64,000 nt of DNA from Sporobacter sp942492735 (lineage in GTDB: Bacteria; Bacillota; Clostridia; Oscillospirales; Oscillospiraceae): NCBI GenBank assembly GCA_942492735.1, contig OW818648.1, forward strand, positions 2,542,001 through 2,606,000, written 5' to 3'. The translations under genes were made by a program, and so were the position numbers. Under the pieces are notes generated by a model that was given only the letters and a program-made list of their open reading frames with translations, was not told where the DNA came from and made no database searches. Position 1 is the stretch's first letter; each line of letters starts with the position of its first letter. Of this stretch, positions 22,945 to 32,222 are shown piece by piece.

Positions 22945-23793
22945 ATGCAGATAATATACGTCGATTCACTATTTCTGATAAATTTTGTGATCAACTACAT
23001 AATCCTCCTCGTTACAGCTAAAATATGCGCCGCGCAAATGATGCGGCTTCGTCTGATAGGCGCAGCTGCACTGGGTGCAGCCTTTTCAGTCGCTGTTGTT
23101 TTGCCGCTGACGACATTTTTAACAAGTCCTTTCTTAAAGGTTGCCGTTGGCCTGCTGATGGTTTTAGCCGCGTTCGGCGGCCAGACAAGAATCATCAGGC
23201 TCACGCTCGTCTTTTTTGCGGTATCGGTCGCATTCGGCGGTGCTGTGATGGCGGCGTCGCTCCTCGGCGGCAGCGGTCTTTACGGCGGAATTTTGACACC
23301 GATCAATCTTAGGATCCTGATTTTAGCCTTTGCCGTTTGCTATTGTGTCTTGACGCTTGTTTTCAGGCGCGCTGGGCGGGTCAGAGGCGGCGGGATTGTT
23401 TCGCTGAAGCTCCGGCATGGCGATCGGGAGATTGCGATCCGGGCGCTCAGAGATACCGGTAACGCACTCACCGACCCGATGTCCGGCAGGTCTGTGATTG
23501 TCGCGGGGGTGGGTGATGTGACGATGCTCTTACCGCAAAACATCCGCAAAACGGTCGCCGGGCTCAAGCTGAAGGATGCGGTGAAGGTCTTAGAGGAGCT
23601 GGCGTCATCGGAGATGACGATGCGCTTCCAGTTGATTCCGTACAGCGCTGTCGGCACAGCCGGCGGGATGCTGCTGGCCTTCAAGCCGGACGAAATCGTT
23701 ATTGACGGCAAAAACAGAACGGGGATGCTTCTGGCACTCTCGCCAAACAGCGTATCAGAAGGCGGCTTATATTCGGCACTACTTGGTGCTTAA
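22945..23793 (+). CDS. spoIIGA: Sigma-E processing peptidase SpoIIGA
   Basis: 282 residues. Five hydrophobic segments fill the first 140 residues, starting IIYVDSLFLINFVINYIILL, the characteristic SpoIIGA opening. The cytoplasmic half has the aspartic-protease triad ALRDTGNALTDPMSG. It is a membrane protease that removes the propeptide of pro-sigma-E in the mother cell. GGGGGG lies 9 bases before the ATG. It is followed at once by sigE, as in nearly all endospore formers. Confidence 0.93.
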   Translation: MQIIYVDSLFLINFVINYIILLVTAKICAAQMMRLRLIGAAALGAAFSVAVVLPLTTFLTSPFLKVAVGLLMVLAAFGGQTRIIRLTLVFFAVSVAFGGAVMAASLLGGSGLYGGILTPINLRILILAFAVCYCVLTLVFRRAGRVRGGGIVSLKLRHGDREIAIRALRDTGNALTDPMSGRSVIVAGVGDVTMLLPQNIRKTVAGLKLKDAVKVLEELASSEMTMRFQLIPYSAVGTAGGMLLAFKPDEIVIDGKNRTGMLLALSPNSVSEGGLYSALLGA

Positions 23794-23811
23794 ACGATAA
23801 TGGAGAGTGGA

Positions 23812-24546
23812 ATGATGAAAAAACTGCTTCGACTCAAAATCGGCTTATATGTCCGGCTGTACCGGCTTCTGGAGAGATTCGGTATAACGCTGCCGCCCGG
23901 CGTCTTTTATATCGGCGGAAGCGAGACACTGCCGCCGCCGATGTCACGCGAGGAGGAAGCGCATTTCATATCGCTTCTCACATTCAATTCCTATGAGGCT
24001 AAGCAGGCGCTTATTGAGCGCAACCTGCGCCTGGTTGTCTATATTGCCAGACGTTTTGAAAATACCGGAATTTATATAGAAGATCTCATTTCCATCGGAA
24101 CAATCGGACTTATCAAAGCAATTAATACATATGATGCCGACAAGAACATCAAGCTCGCCACATATGCCTCGCGCTGCATCGAAAACGAGATTCTGATGTT
24201 CCTGCGTAAAACAAGCAACAGGAAGACGGAGGTCTCCTTCGACGAGCCGCTCAATACCGACTGGGACGGCAACGAGCTCCTGCTCTCAGACATTCTCGGC
24301 ACAGATACCGATATGGTCATGCGTCCCATGGAGGACGATGTTGACAAAAAGCTGCTTCTTGAGGCTATTGAGAAGCTCTCCGAGCGCGAAAAGGAAATCA
24401 TCGTCATGCGCTTCGGCCTCGGCGGTATCGAAGAACGCACCCAAAAAGAAGTCGCTGACCTCATGGGCATTTCCCAGTCCTACATCAGCCGCCTCGAAAA
24501 ACGCATTATTCTTCGGCTAAGGCGGGAGATATCAAGGCATATATAG
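23812..24546 (+). CDS. sigE: RNA polymerase sporulation sigma factor SigE
   Basis: About 244 residues. The N-terminal amphipathic propeptide is followed by the GSETLPPP cleavage-region context, sigma region 2 (DLISIGTIGLIKAINTYD, IKLATYASRCIENEILMFLR) and region 4 (LSEREKEIIVMRFGLGG, SQSYISRLEKR). It drives early mother-cell transcription after SpoIIGA cleavage. The ATG at 23812 with GGAG 5-6 bases upstream is preferred to 23800. It lies 18 bases after spoIIGA. Confidence 0.95.
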   Translation: MMKKLLRLKIGLYVRLYRLLERFGITLPPGVFYIGGSETLPPPMSREEEAHFISLLTFNSYEAKQALIERNLRLVVYIARRFENTGIYIEDLISIGTIGLIKAINTYDADKNIKLATYASRCIENEILMFLRKTSNRKTEVSFDEPLNTDWDGNELLLSDILGTDTDMVMRPMEDDVDKKLLLEAIEKLSEREKEIIVMRFGLGGIEERTQKEVADLMGISQSYISRLEKRIILRLRREISRHI

Positions 24547-24593
24547 ATTTAAACAGGTTGCTACACAAAGAGAAATTGTTACATTCGGCCCCA

Positions 24594-24670
24594 CTCGTAG
24601 GGAACGGTCTTGACCGTTCCTCCGCGAAAATACATGCGGGAGTGGAATGGATAAATCCATTCCCTACGAG
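24594..24670. repeat. 77-bp GTAGGGA-ended inverted-repeat element
   Basis: Begins CTCGTAGGGA and ends TCCCTACGAG, exact complements. Each half contains its own smaller palindrome (GGAACGGTC/GACCGTTCC; GGAATGGAT/ATCCATTCC). MITE-like architecture without coding capacity. Inserted between sigE and the next gene. Confidence 0.8.
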
Positions 24671-24752
24671 TTTGAAAAGCGCAGTATTGCATACGAGTCC
24701 GGATTTCCGGGTGCCGCAATGACCGTCGGTCAACCTTTGCTAGTGATAATAA

Positions 24753-24788
24753 AAAGAGTCCGCCGGTCATTGCACCGGCGGACTCTTT
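24753..24788 (-). terminator. Terminator of the small membrane protein gene
   Basis: Perfect 15-bp stem AAAGAGTCCGCCGGT with its complement, followed on the minus strand by TTTTTATT. Confidence 0.85.
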
Positions 24789-24803
24789 AAAAATTGATGA
24801 CTA

Positions 24804-25214
24804 TTAGGCAACGACCTTTTTGTTCATGAAACCGCCGACGATATAGAGGATGGGCAGCACGAAGGAGACGAGGCTGGTCCAGATAAAGCCACCGCTTGTG
24901 ATACCGATAATCAGAGGAACAAATGAAATGACGACGAGTATAATACCGACGACGATGAAGTATCCGGCTTTGGACGGGTCTCCGCATTTTTTTATGCCGA
25001 TGATCCCGAGAATCAGTTCAAGTACGCTGCTGATCAGCGCTACGACCATTGCGACCATCAGAATACCTCCGATAGCAGCGCCAACTTCCTCTCCCATTGA
25101 AGATAGTGCAGCAGAACCGAGTAAGCCGAGAAGGGAAATAATAGTTGCGATGGCGCCGAAGATGATAAATAGAATGCTGACAACTTTGAGTAAGCCTTTG
25201 CCAGGTGCGTTCAT
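24804..25214 (-). CDS. Hypothetical four-helix membrane protein
   Basis: 136 residues from the ATG at 25214, which has AAGGGG 10 bases upstream. Four hydrophobic segments of about 20 residues each, rich in Ile, Val, Gly and Ala, joined by short loops; one loop is charged (IKKCGDPSKAG). No family recognised. It sits between sigE and sigG, which are adjacent in Bacillus, so a sporulation role is possible but unproven. Confidence 0.65.
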   Translation of the reverse strand: MNAPGKGLLKVVSILFIIFGAIATIISLLGLLGSAALSSMGEEVGAAIGGILMVAMVVALISSVLELILGIIGIKKCGDPSKAGYFIVVGIILVVISFVPLIIGITSGGFIWTSLVSFVLPILYIVGGFMNKKVVA

Positions 25215-25488
25215 AAAATAATCCCCTTTCGAAGAATCTACTGTCATGGTGGATCTTTGTTTAGTTTTATCCGGAAGCGATGAATTTATTTACAGACTAT
25301 CCTCAGTGTTGGTTTTATTCGTTATGAACTGGTTAGTATTTACAATAAACCCTTGAATTATGTGCAAAAACTCATAAATACCGCTTTCGAGAAACCTGAG
25401 TATTAAAAACCCTCTCCACGGAAATACTGACAGTGCAATAGTCATATTTCCATTGGCTCGATGCCATAGAACGGGGAGGGACAATTCG

Positions 25489-26259
25489 TTGGCGGGAAAG
25501 GTCGAGATTTGCGGTGTCAACACGGCAAGACTCAAGGTACTGAAAAATGACGAGACGACCGAACTGTTAAAAAGAAGCAGGGCAGGCGATAAGCAAGCCA
25601 GAGAAGATCTCATAGGCGGGAATCTGAGACTCGTCCTGTCGGTGATACAGAAATTTGTAAACCGCGGAGAAAACGTTGATGATCTTTTTCAGGTAGGCTG
25701 TATCGGGCTGATGAAAGCAATAGACAACTTCGATACCACGTTAAATGTACGTTTCAGCACGTATGGCGTACCGATGATCATCGGCGAGATCAGGAGATAT
25801 TTAAGGGATAACAGTTCGATCAGAGTCAGCCGGAGCATGCGTGACACGGCATATAAAGCCCTTCAGATGAAGGAAAAACTGATAAACGAAACTCAAAAGG
25901 AGCCGAGTGTGGACGAGCTGGCAACAGCGCTCGGCATCAAGCGTGAAGACGTCGTCTTCGCCATGGATTCCATTACCGACCCAGTATCGCTCTACGAGCC
26001 GCTCTACACAGACGGCGGCGAGAGCATCTGCGTGATGGACCAGGTAAAAGACACCAAAAACACAGATGAGAACTGGCTGGAACAAATCGCCCTGAACGAT
26101 GCCATCCAGCGCCTCGGCGAACGTGAGAAGCACATCCTCGCCCTCCGCTTCTTCTACGGCAAAACCCAAATGGAAGTCGCCGCCGAAGTCGGTATCAGCC
26201 AAGCGCAGGTATCACGGCTGGAAAAAAACGCGATTACGCAGATTAAGAAGAATTTGTAA
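25489..26259 (+). CDS. sigG: RNA polymerase sporulation sigma factor SigG
   Basis: 256 residues. The N terminus KVEICGVNTARLKVL is diagnostic for sigma-G. Region 2 (DDLFQVGCIGLMKAIDNFD, VRFSTYGVPMIIGEIRRYLRD), region 3 and region 4 (LGEREKHILALRFFYGKTQ, SQAQVSRLEKNA) follow. It controls late forespore genes. Start is TTG at 25489 with GGGGAGGG about 10 bases upstream. Confidence 0.95.
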   Translation: MAGKVEICGVNTARLKVLKNDETTELLKRSRAGDKQAREDLIGGNLRLVLSVIQKFVNRGENVDDLFQVGCIGLMKAIDNFDTTLNVRFSTYGVPMIIGEIRRYLRDNSSIRVSRSMRDTAYKALQMKEKLINETQKEPSVDELATALGIKREDVVFAMDSITDPVSLYEPLYTDGGESICVMDQVKDTKNTDENWLEQIALNDAIQRLGEREKHILALRFFYGKTQMEVAAEVGISQAQVSRLEKNAITQIKKNL

Positions 26260-26265
26260 ATAATT

Positions 26266-26352
26266 GTGTCATTCTGAGGAATGAAGTGACGAAGAATCTC
26301 CAGGTAATCTTACATCGATGCATCGATTAAAGATTATCTGGAGATTCTTTGC
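26266..26352 (+). terminator. Palindromic repeat acting as sigG terminator
   Basis: GAAGAATCTCCAGGTAATCTT pairs with AAGATTATCTGGAGATTCTTT (26290-26350). The preceding GTCATTCTGAGGAATGAAGTGACG is a dispersed intergenic sequence common in Clostridia (from general knowledge). Confidence 0.6.
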
Positions 26353-26432
26353 GATTGTTTTATTTTGTAATAAATTGTAGAATTATGAAATTGATGTTTG
26401 CCTTTGGCAATGATATAATTTATAAAATACGT

Positions 26433-27440
26433 TTACATATGGTCTGTTTTGTACATGTGTTCGACGAGGTCAAGCACTTTTTCGGAATAGCCCCATTCGT
26501 TGTCATACCAGGCCATGACTTTGATAAACGTGTCGGTCAGCTGGATGCCGGCTTTTGCGTCGAAGATGGCGATGTGTGGGTCGCCGATAAAGTCGGAGGA
26601 GACAACTTCCTCATCGGTATAGTCCAAAATGCCCTTCAAGTCGTTTTGAGATGCGTGCTTCATTACTGCGCAGACATCAGCGTATTTGGTGGGCTTTAAG
26701 AGATTCACCGTGAGATCGACAACAGAGACGTCGAGTGTCGGCACGCGAAGGGACATGCCTGTCAATTTACCGGAAAGCTCGGGTATGATCTTTGCGACGG
26801 CCTCTGCGGCACCTGTTGTGGAGGGAATGATGTTATCAGAAGCTGCTCTGCCGCCGCGCCAATCCTTAAGGGATTTTCCGTCAACTGTTTTTTGTGATGC
26901 AGTTGTGGCATGGATTGTCGTCATGAGGCCTGAAGCGATACCATAATTGTCGTTTAGGATCTTTGAAATAGTGGCCAGACAGTTTGTTGTACACGAAGCG
27001 TTCGAAACGATATTTTGTGAAGAATCATATTTATTGCTATTGACACCCATAACAAACATCGGAATATCTGATGAGGGTGCCGTCACGATAACTTTCTTAA
27101 TACCTGTTTGCAGATGGATAGCCGCTTTGTCAAGTGTTCTGAACTGCCCCGTTGAATCAACAAGATACTCGGCACCGACGCTCGTCCAGGGAATATTCTG
27201 CGGAAGTCTATCGCTAAATGTCGGAATCATCTTACCGTCAATAATAATGCCGCCCGATGTATATGTAATGTCATGATTGAACCGGCCATGGACGGTATCG
27301 TATTTCATCATGTACGCCATATAGTCCGGTGCGACAGTTGCGTTGATACCAACGACCTCAATATCCTTATGATCCAGGCTGGCTCGAAGGACGATTCTGC
27401 CGATCCTGCCGAACCCCGTTATGCCGATTTTGATACTCAT
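26433..27440 (-). CDS. gap: Glyceraldehyde-3-phosphate dehydrogenase, type I
   Basis: 335 residues. NAD-binding N terminus IKIGITGFGRIGRIVLRA, catalytic cysteine in SNASCTTNCLA, and the C-terminal WYDNEWGYSEKVLDL are all present. It catalyses the phosphorylating oxidation of glyceraldehyde-3-phosphate in glycolysis or its reverse. The ATG at 27440 has GGAGG 6 bases upstream. No pgk or tpi neighbour; the gene is alone, and the residue following NWGR-type positions is unremarkable. In sporulating Clostridia more than one gap paralogue is common. Confidence 0.95.
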   Translation of the reverse strand: MSIKIGITGFGRIGRIVLRASLDHKDIEVVGINATVAPDYMAYMMKYDTVHGRFNHDITYTSGGIIIDGKMIPTFSDRLPQNIPWTSVGAEYLVDSTGQFRTLDKAAIHLQTGIKKVIVTAPSSDIPMFVMGVNSNKYDSSQNIVSNASCTTNCLATISKILNDNYGIASGLMTTIHATTASQKTVDGKSLKDWRGGRAASDNIIPSTTGAAEAVAKIIPELSGKLTGMSLRVPTLDVSVVDLTVNLLKPTKYADVCAVMKHASQNDLKGILDYTDEEVVSSDFIGDPHIAIFDAKAGIQLTDTFIKVMAWYDNEWGYSEKVLDLVEHMYKTDHM

Positions 27441-27727
27441 CTGCAACCTCCGTGAGCAATGGATTATTGTGTGCGCTTATATTCTTCGGGATTATACCAA
27501 TTTTTTTCAAAAAAACATAGTCATTTTCCAAAGATTTTGTGTTATTAACAAAAAATGATCAAATTAGTTGTGAAGGCTCGTAATTTTTGTTATTATGGAA
27601 AATAGTGTACTTTGGAAACATATATCGAAGATTATCGTCATAAGAAAGCGAATGCTAATTTTTAACGAGTATTTTTCGCATCTGCTCTCCACATTAATGA
27701 CAATAGAGGGAAATGAGGTGGAACGCC

Positions 27728-28810
27728 TTGAATGATAATCTATCAGACCTGTTTGGGGGATTCAGAGAAGCCGTCATCGCTGTTAAGAACGGTGAAATAA
27801 AATATTACAACAATACCGCAGCCAAACTGATACCAAACATTGAAACAATGAGGCCAGAAAACATATTTCCGCCGCAGCTTTTAAATCACAACGCGCAGGG
27901 TATCGTCGGAGAAGCCGAAATTGAGGGCATTCATACGGTTATTAACGTATCACCACTCGATGACTGCAGTATATACAGCATCAACCCGTCCAATTCTGAG
28001 GAATATACCGATACGGCCAACCTCCTGTCTGCCGTCAGTACAGAGTTTAAGAATATTCTGGCTGTCTTAAAAATGGCTTCGGGGCTGCTGCTCCCGTATG
28101 TTGAGAATATAGGCAACCCGCGATTCAGCCGCTATTCGGCAATGATATACCACAGCTACTACAATATGCTGCGGCTGACAAACAACCTGGGCGATCTGAG
28201 CAGCATTCTGCGCGAAGATGTCCCACTCGTGAAATCTTCGTTCGATATCATAAAAGCATGCAGAGATCTCATTGGATCCGTGGAGCATCTCGTCAAGGAA
28301 ACCGGAATTGAACTCCGATTTGAATCGAATGAGCAGAGCCTTGTTATATACGCCGACAGGGTCAAGCTTGATAAGCTTCTGCTGAACCTCTTGTCGAACA
28401 GCCTATCAAATACACCGGCCGGAGGCATACTCACGCTATCTGTTATATCTGCCGGTGACCGCTTTGTTATATCTGTCAGCGACAGCGGCGAAGGGATTCC
28501 TGGAGAAGTCATGCTGACGGCATGGAACAGATACAGCGCGCCGAGAGATTTGGTTGATAGGGAGTCCGGCATCGGACTCGGTCTGACGATTGTTCGGAAT
28601 ATCGCGCGGCTGCACAACGGAAGTGCTGTTCTTGAGAGCAGACCCGGCGAGGGTACAACCGTCACCGTGTCGATACCGATAGAAAAACCTGAAACGACGG
28701 ATATGAAGATTAGTCTGTTCGATTATGAAAGTTATGATATGCAGCAGCTCCTGACGGAACTCTCCGGCGTCATCAATTATGAAAATTATACGCTGCAGTA
28801 TATGGATTGA
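27728..28810 (+). CDS. Histidine-kinase-like protein lacking the canonical phospho-acceptor histidine
   Basis: About 360 residues, soluble. An N-terminal PAS-like segment (GFREAVIAVKNGEIKYYN) is followed by a dimerisation helix and an HATPase domain with N-box LLLNLLSNSLSN, G1 DSGEGIP and G2 SGIGLGLTIV. The H-box position reads VSTEFKNILAV, with Thr where the phosphorylated His is expected. A C-terminal extension of about 35 residues follows. There is no response regulator next door. It may be a pseudokinase or an ATPase using another residue. The TTG at 27728 has AGGTGG 6 bases upstream; ATG at 27713 would overlap that site. Confidence 0.75.
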   Translation: MNDNLSDLFGGFREAVIAVKNGEIKYYNNTAAKLIPNIETMRPENIFPPQLLNHNAQGIVGEAEIEGIHTVINVSPLDDCSIYSINPSNSEEYTDTANLLSAVSTEFKNILAVLKMASGLLLPYVENIGNPRFSRYSAMIYHSYYNMLRLTNNLGDLSSILREDVPLVKSSFDIIKACRDLIGSVEHLVKETGIELRFESNEQSLVIYADRVKLDKLLLNLLSNSLSNTPAGGILTLSVISAGDRFVISVSDSGEGIPGEVMLTAWNRYSAPRDLVDRESGIGLGLTIVRNIARLHNGSAVLESRPGEGTTVTVSIPIEKPETTDMKISLFDYESYDMQQLLTELSGVINYENYTLQYMD

Positions 28811-28869
28811 TTAAAATAAAAAATACGAAAACAAATATTTTAGCAGAGGATTCAATCGGGTTAAGCATT

Positions 28870-30123
28870 ATGGAAAAAAACCTGGGTGTTTATATACACA
28901 TCCCATTTTGTGTCGGCAAGTGCGCCTACTGCGATTTTTATTCGCTTGCAGGCCATGAAAAGCTCATGCCGGCGTATCAGCATGCCCTTTTATATCATAT
29001 CAAAGAATACGCGCCGCAGCTGGATGGGTATCTGACCGATACTGTTTATTTTGGCGGTGGAACACCAAGCTATTACGGATGCGACAGACTGATCAGTATT
29101 TTTAATGCCTTGAAAAAATATGGGCATATTCTGCTTGACGCTGAAGTAACAGCGGAGGTGAATCCGGACAGCATCACAAAGTCCGATCTGTTGAGGATGC
29201 GCCGTGCCGGTTTCAACAGGTTGTCCATTGGGGTCCAGTCGGCGAATGATGCTCTTCTGAAGAGCCTTGGCAGGAGACATAATTTTGCCACGGCCGAGGA
29301 GACGGTTAAGAACGCCAGAGATGCCGGTTTTAAAAATATCAGTATCGATCTCATCTTCGGACTGCCTTCACAGAGCAGAGATGAATGGGCCGACACGCTT
29401 AATAAAGCGGCAGCACTTAAAACAGAGCATATCTCGTGCTACGGGTTAAAAATTGAGGAAGGGTCTCAGCTTTACATATACAAAGACTCTCCGTTCATGC
29501 CGGATGACGACACGCAGGCGGATATGTATCTTTATGCGGTTGAAACATTGAGCCGGTTTGGGTACAAACAGTATGAGATTTCAAACTTTGCCCGCCGCGG
29601 ATATGAATCCAAGCACAACATGAAATACTGGTTCGGGGATGAATACTTGGGATTTGGGGCAGCGGCGCATTCATATATTGGCGGCGTCCGTTATAATTAT
29701 ATCGCCGATCTCGAAAAATACAGCGAAAATGTTTTAGCAGGTAAAAACATCATTGATCTTAGTGAAGAAATATCCGATTTTGAGCGCGCGAGCGAATACC
29801 TGATGCTTCGGCTCCGAACAACGAAAGGGATATCAGAGAAAGAATATTTTGATATCTACCCCTGCAGTATGGAGAAGACAATTGAACTTTTTCGCCTTTA
29901 TGAATCGCAAGGCTGGGCATCATTTTCCGACGGCCGGTGGAGCTTTACGCCACCTGGGTTTTTGCTCTCAAACACGCTTATCGGCGAGATTCTCGAAACA
30001 CAAACAAAGCAACGAACAGAAATGACGAAGCCCTGGGAAAAACCGGAAGCCGTTGTTCTGAGATCACAGTTGAGTTTTTTTGATATCAAACCGCAGGAAA
30101 TTCAAATGTTTAGAGGAATATAG
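28870..30123 (+). CDS. hemW: Radical SAM heme chaperone HemW
   Basis: 417 residues. Radical-SAM cluster motif HIPFCVGKCAYCDFYS with the HemW-type fourth cysteine region, GGGTPS, SIGVQS and SIDLIFGLPSQ, then the HemW C-terminal domain. Long annotated as oxygen-independent coproporphyrinogen oxidase, but this subgroup inserts heme or serves as a heme-binding chaperone. It starts shortly after the kinase-like gene and may be cotranscribed. The start is uncertain: the ATG at 28870 gives the family N terminus but has a weak ribosome site. Confidence 0.9.
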   Translation: MEKNLGVYIHIPFCVGKCAYCDFYSLAGHEKLMPAYQHALLYHIKEYAPQLDGYLTDTVYFGGGTPSYYGCDRLISIFNALKKYGHILLDAEVTAEVNPDSITKSDLLRMRRAGFNRLSIGVQSANDALLKSLGRRHNFATAEETVKNARDAGFKNISIDLIFGLPSQSRDEWADTLNKAAALKTEHISCYGLKIEEGSQLYIYKDSPFMPDDDTQADMYLYAVETLSRFGYKQYEISNFARRGYESKHNMKYWFGDEYLGFGAAAHSYIGGVRYNYIADLEKYSENVLAGKNIIDLSEEISDFERASEYLMLRLRTTKGISEKEYFDIYPCSMEKTIELFRLYESQGWASFSDGRWSFTPPGFLLSNTLIGEILETQTKQRTEMTKPWEKPEAVVLRSQLSFFDIKPQEIQMFRGI

Positions 30124-30252
30124 AGAGTCTCTGGTTATGGCAAAAAATCCTAAAAAGGTTACAGACATTGTAGTAATATGTAATAAATATTATTTGAATT
30201 ATTAATTCAAAATATATAGAATAGAAAAATAAAACATTAAAAACAGCATGCA

Positions 30253-32022
30253 GTGAAGGATGGGATTCAAATCAGACAAAACAATAAAAATGCAGGCAAT
30301 AACGCAGTGAAACCAAAAAAAAGAACAGGTGTCATCGCGGGGATTATAGCTGGAGCAGTCATCGTTGTTCTGGCAGCCGGGATAGTGGCTGCTGGGTTTT
30401 ATGTAAATAAACTGGACAAAATATACCCCAATGTCTCGGTAGGCGGGGTTGATCTATCGGGGATGACGGTTGATGAGGCGAAAATTGCGCTCACCGACGC
30501 CGGTTATGAAAAAGAAGCGTCTAATGTCGCGGTGACTGTTAATTTCCCTAACGGTGAAAAGATGACGATCACGGGACAAGAGTCGGGAATCCGGCTTTAC
30601 GCCGAAGATGCAGCGAAAGCGGCTTTCGAATATGGCAAGGGCGGTTCCTTTTTTATAAATGAACTCGCTTACATCAAAAGTTTATTTACAGTGTTCGATC
30701 TTGAAAATAACGGCGCAGCAAATATCAATGAGGCGTATGTCAGAAGCACGATTGATGATTATACAAAAAAGCTAAACGAGCAGCTTATGAACACCGCTTA
30801 TAATATTAGCGACGACAGCATCGCTATAACAAAGGGGAGCGGTACTGTACTTGCTGATACGGCTGATGTTTATGATCTTGTTGTGACAGCACTCAGTCAA
30901 TCTATTACCCAAAACAGTCCTGTTACCGTGGATTATACGGTTGGTAGTGACGGCGCTAATGATTTTGACCTCCAAGGTATTTATGACAGTATTTTTACCG
31001 AACCGGTGGAAGCCATCTACGATATAACGAAGAGTGAAGTGACGCAAAGCGTCGTCGGTGTCAGCTTTGATGTTGCTGCAGCCCAAAAAGCACTTGATAA
31101 TGCGCAAATCGGTATGACTGTGACGATACCACTGGTAAAAACAGAACCGACAGTTTCGACGGAGCAGCTCCAAAGCCTCATATTCCGGGATGTTTTATCA
31201 GAGAAAGCAACATACGTGGCCGGCACAAGTAACAGAGTCCACAATGTCAAACTATCTGCCGCAGCGATGAACGGGAAGATACTGAATCCCGGTGAGATAT
31301 TTTCATACAACGAAACGCTTGGTGAACGTACAACGGCAAAAGGGTATGCGTCAGCGGGCGCCTATGTCGGAGGTAAGACTGTCCAGGAGATCGGCGGCGG
31401 CATTTGCCAGGGCTCCTCAACGCTTTATTACTGTGTTCTGTATGCCGACCTTGAGGTTGTTGACCGCTCCAACCATATGTTCAGTGTCTCCTATCTGCCG
31501 CTTGGGCATGATGCCACTGTAAACTGGGGTACTGTTGACTTTCAATTTAAAAATAACACAGACTATCCAATCAAAATCGACGCTTTCATGAAGGACGGTT
31601 ACCTCAACATCAAGCTCAATGGCACAAAAGTGACTGAAAACCGCGTTGAGATTAAATATGACCTTATCAGTACCACAGCGATTAAGACGATTGAGAAGGA
31701 AGATCCGACCATTGCCCCAGGTACAACGAAGGTTGATACAGACGGACATACGGGTTATGTCGTGGACAGATATAAATATATCTATGACGCGGCAGACAAT
31801 CTTTTAAGCAAAACATCTTTAGGTAGAGATGTGTATAGAGTTCAGGATAAAGTAATTCTTGTGCCTGTCGGCACCTTAACGACACCATCACCGACGGATG
31901 GAACATCGCCGACGGACGGAACGTCACCGACGGACGGAACATCGCCGACGGACGGAACGTCACCGACAGACGGAACATCGCCGACAGACGGAACGTCGCC
32001 GTCACCATCGTATATCCCTTAA
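30253..32022 (+). CDS. VanW-domain peptidoglycan-binding-like membrane protein
   Basis: 589 residues. A basic N terminus and one membrane helix (about 26-50) are followed by PG_binding_4-type repeats (VSVGGVDLSGMTVDEAKIAL), then a VanW domain with FSYNETLGERTTAKGY, GGGICQGSSTLYYCVL and NHMFSVSYLPLGHDATVNWG. The tail is six perfect SPTDGT hexapeptides. It is a wall-facing protein; VanW function is unknown although the domain first appeared in vancomycin-resistance clusters. Monocistronic, with a terminator after it. The start codon is GTG. Confidence 0.88.
   Translation: MKDGIQIRQNNKNAGNNAVKPKKRTGVIAGIIAGAVIVVLAAGIVAAGFYVNKLDKIYPNVSVGGVDLSGMTVDEAKIALTDAGYEKEASNVAVTVNFPNGEKMTITGQESGIRLYAEDAAKAAFEYGKGGSFFINELAYIKSLFTVFDLENNGAANINEAYVRSTIDDYTKKLNEQLMNTAYNISDDSIAITKGSGTVLADTADVYDLVVTALSQSITQNSPVTVDYTVGSDGANDFDLQGIYDSIFTEPVEAIYDITKSEVTQSVVGVSFDVAAAQKALDNAQIGMTVTIPLVKTEPTVSTEQLQSLIFRDVLSEKATYVAGTSNRVHNVKLSAAAMNGKILNPGEIFSYNETLGERTTAKGYASAGAYVGGKTVQEIGGGICQGSSTLYYCVLYADLEVVDRSNHMFSVSYLPLGHDATVNWGTVDFQFKNNTDYPIKIDAFMKDGYLNIKLNGTKVTENRVEIKYDLISTTAIKTIEKEDPTIAPGTTKVDTDGHTGYVVDRYKYIYDAADNLLSKTSLGRDVYRVQDKVILVPVGTLTTPSPTDGTSPTDGTSPTDGTSPTDGTSPTDGTSPTDGTSPSPSYIP
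31888..31995 (+). repeat. In-frame tandem repeat encoding six SPTDGT units
   Basis: Six 18-bp units, or three 36-bp units because third-position bases alternate (TCA..ACA / TCG..ACG). This indicates recent duplication of a 36-bp block inside the VanW gene. Confidence 0.9.
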
Positions 32023-32043
32023 CGCTGATTCCTTTAGGTAAGT

Positions 32044-32096
32044 CACAAAGTACAAAGCAGCTGCCGGTCAAAAAAACCGCGCGGCTGCTTTTGTGC
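32044..32096 (+). terminator. Terminator of the VanW gene
   Basis: AAAGCAGC...GCTGCTTTTGTG stem, with inner CCGGT/ACCG pairing and CACAAAG at the base. Confidence 0.75.
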
Positions 32097-32120
32097 TGCC
32101 CATTAATTCCCAGAAAATAT

Positions 32121-32149
32121 TTGACGAGCCTGACCATATTTGGTATACT
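32121..32149 (+). promoter_or_regulatory. Sigma-A promoter of mntP
   Basis: TTGACG (32121-32126), 17-base spacer, TATACT (32144-32149). Leaves a leader of about 65 bases; no yybP-ykoY manganese riboswitch consensus was seen in it. Confidence 0.75.
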
Positions 32150-32222
32150 GCGATGAGGCTGCCGTCGCGTACCTGCGGTCTTGCAGCATATATGTTTTGT
32201 CAGGCAAGGGAAGTATACGTTA

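Noticed and set aside
32150..32222. Manganese riboswitch (yybP-ykoY) in the mntP leader
   Set aside because: The leader is only about 65 bases and the conserved internal-loop sequences were not found.
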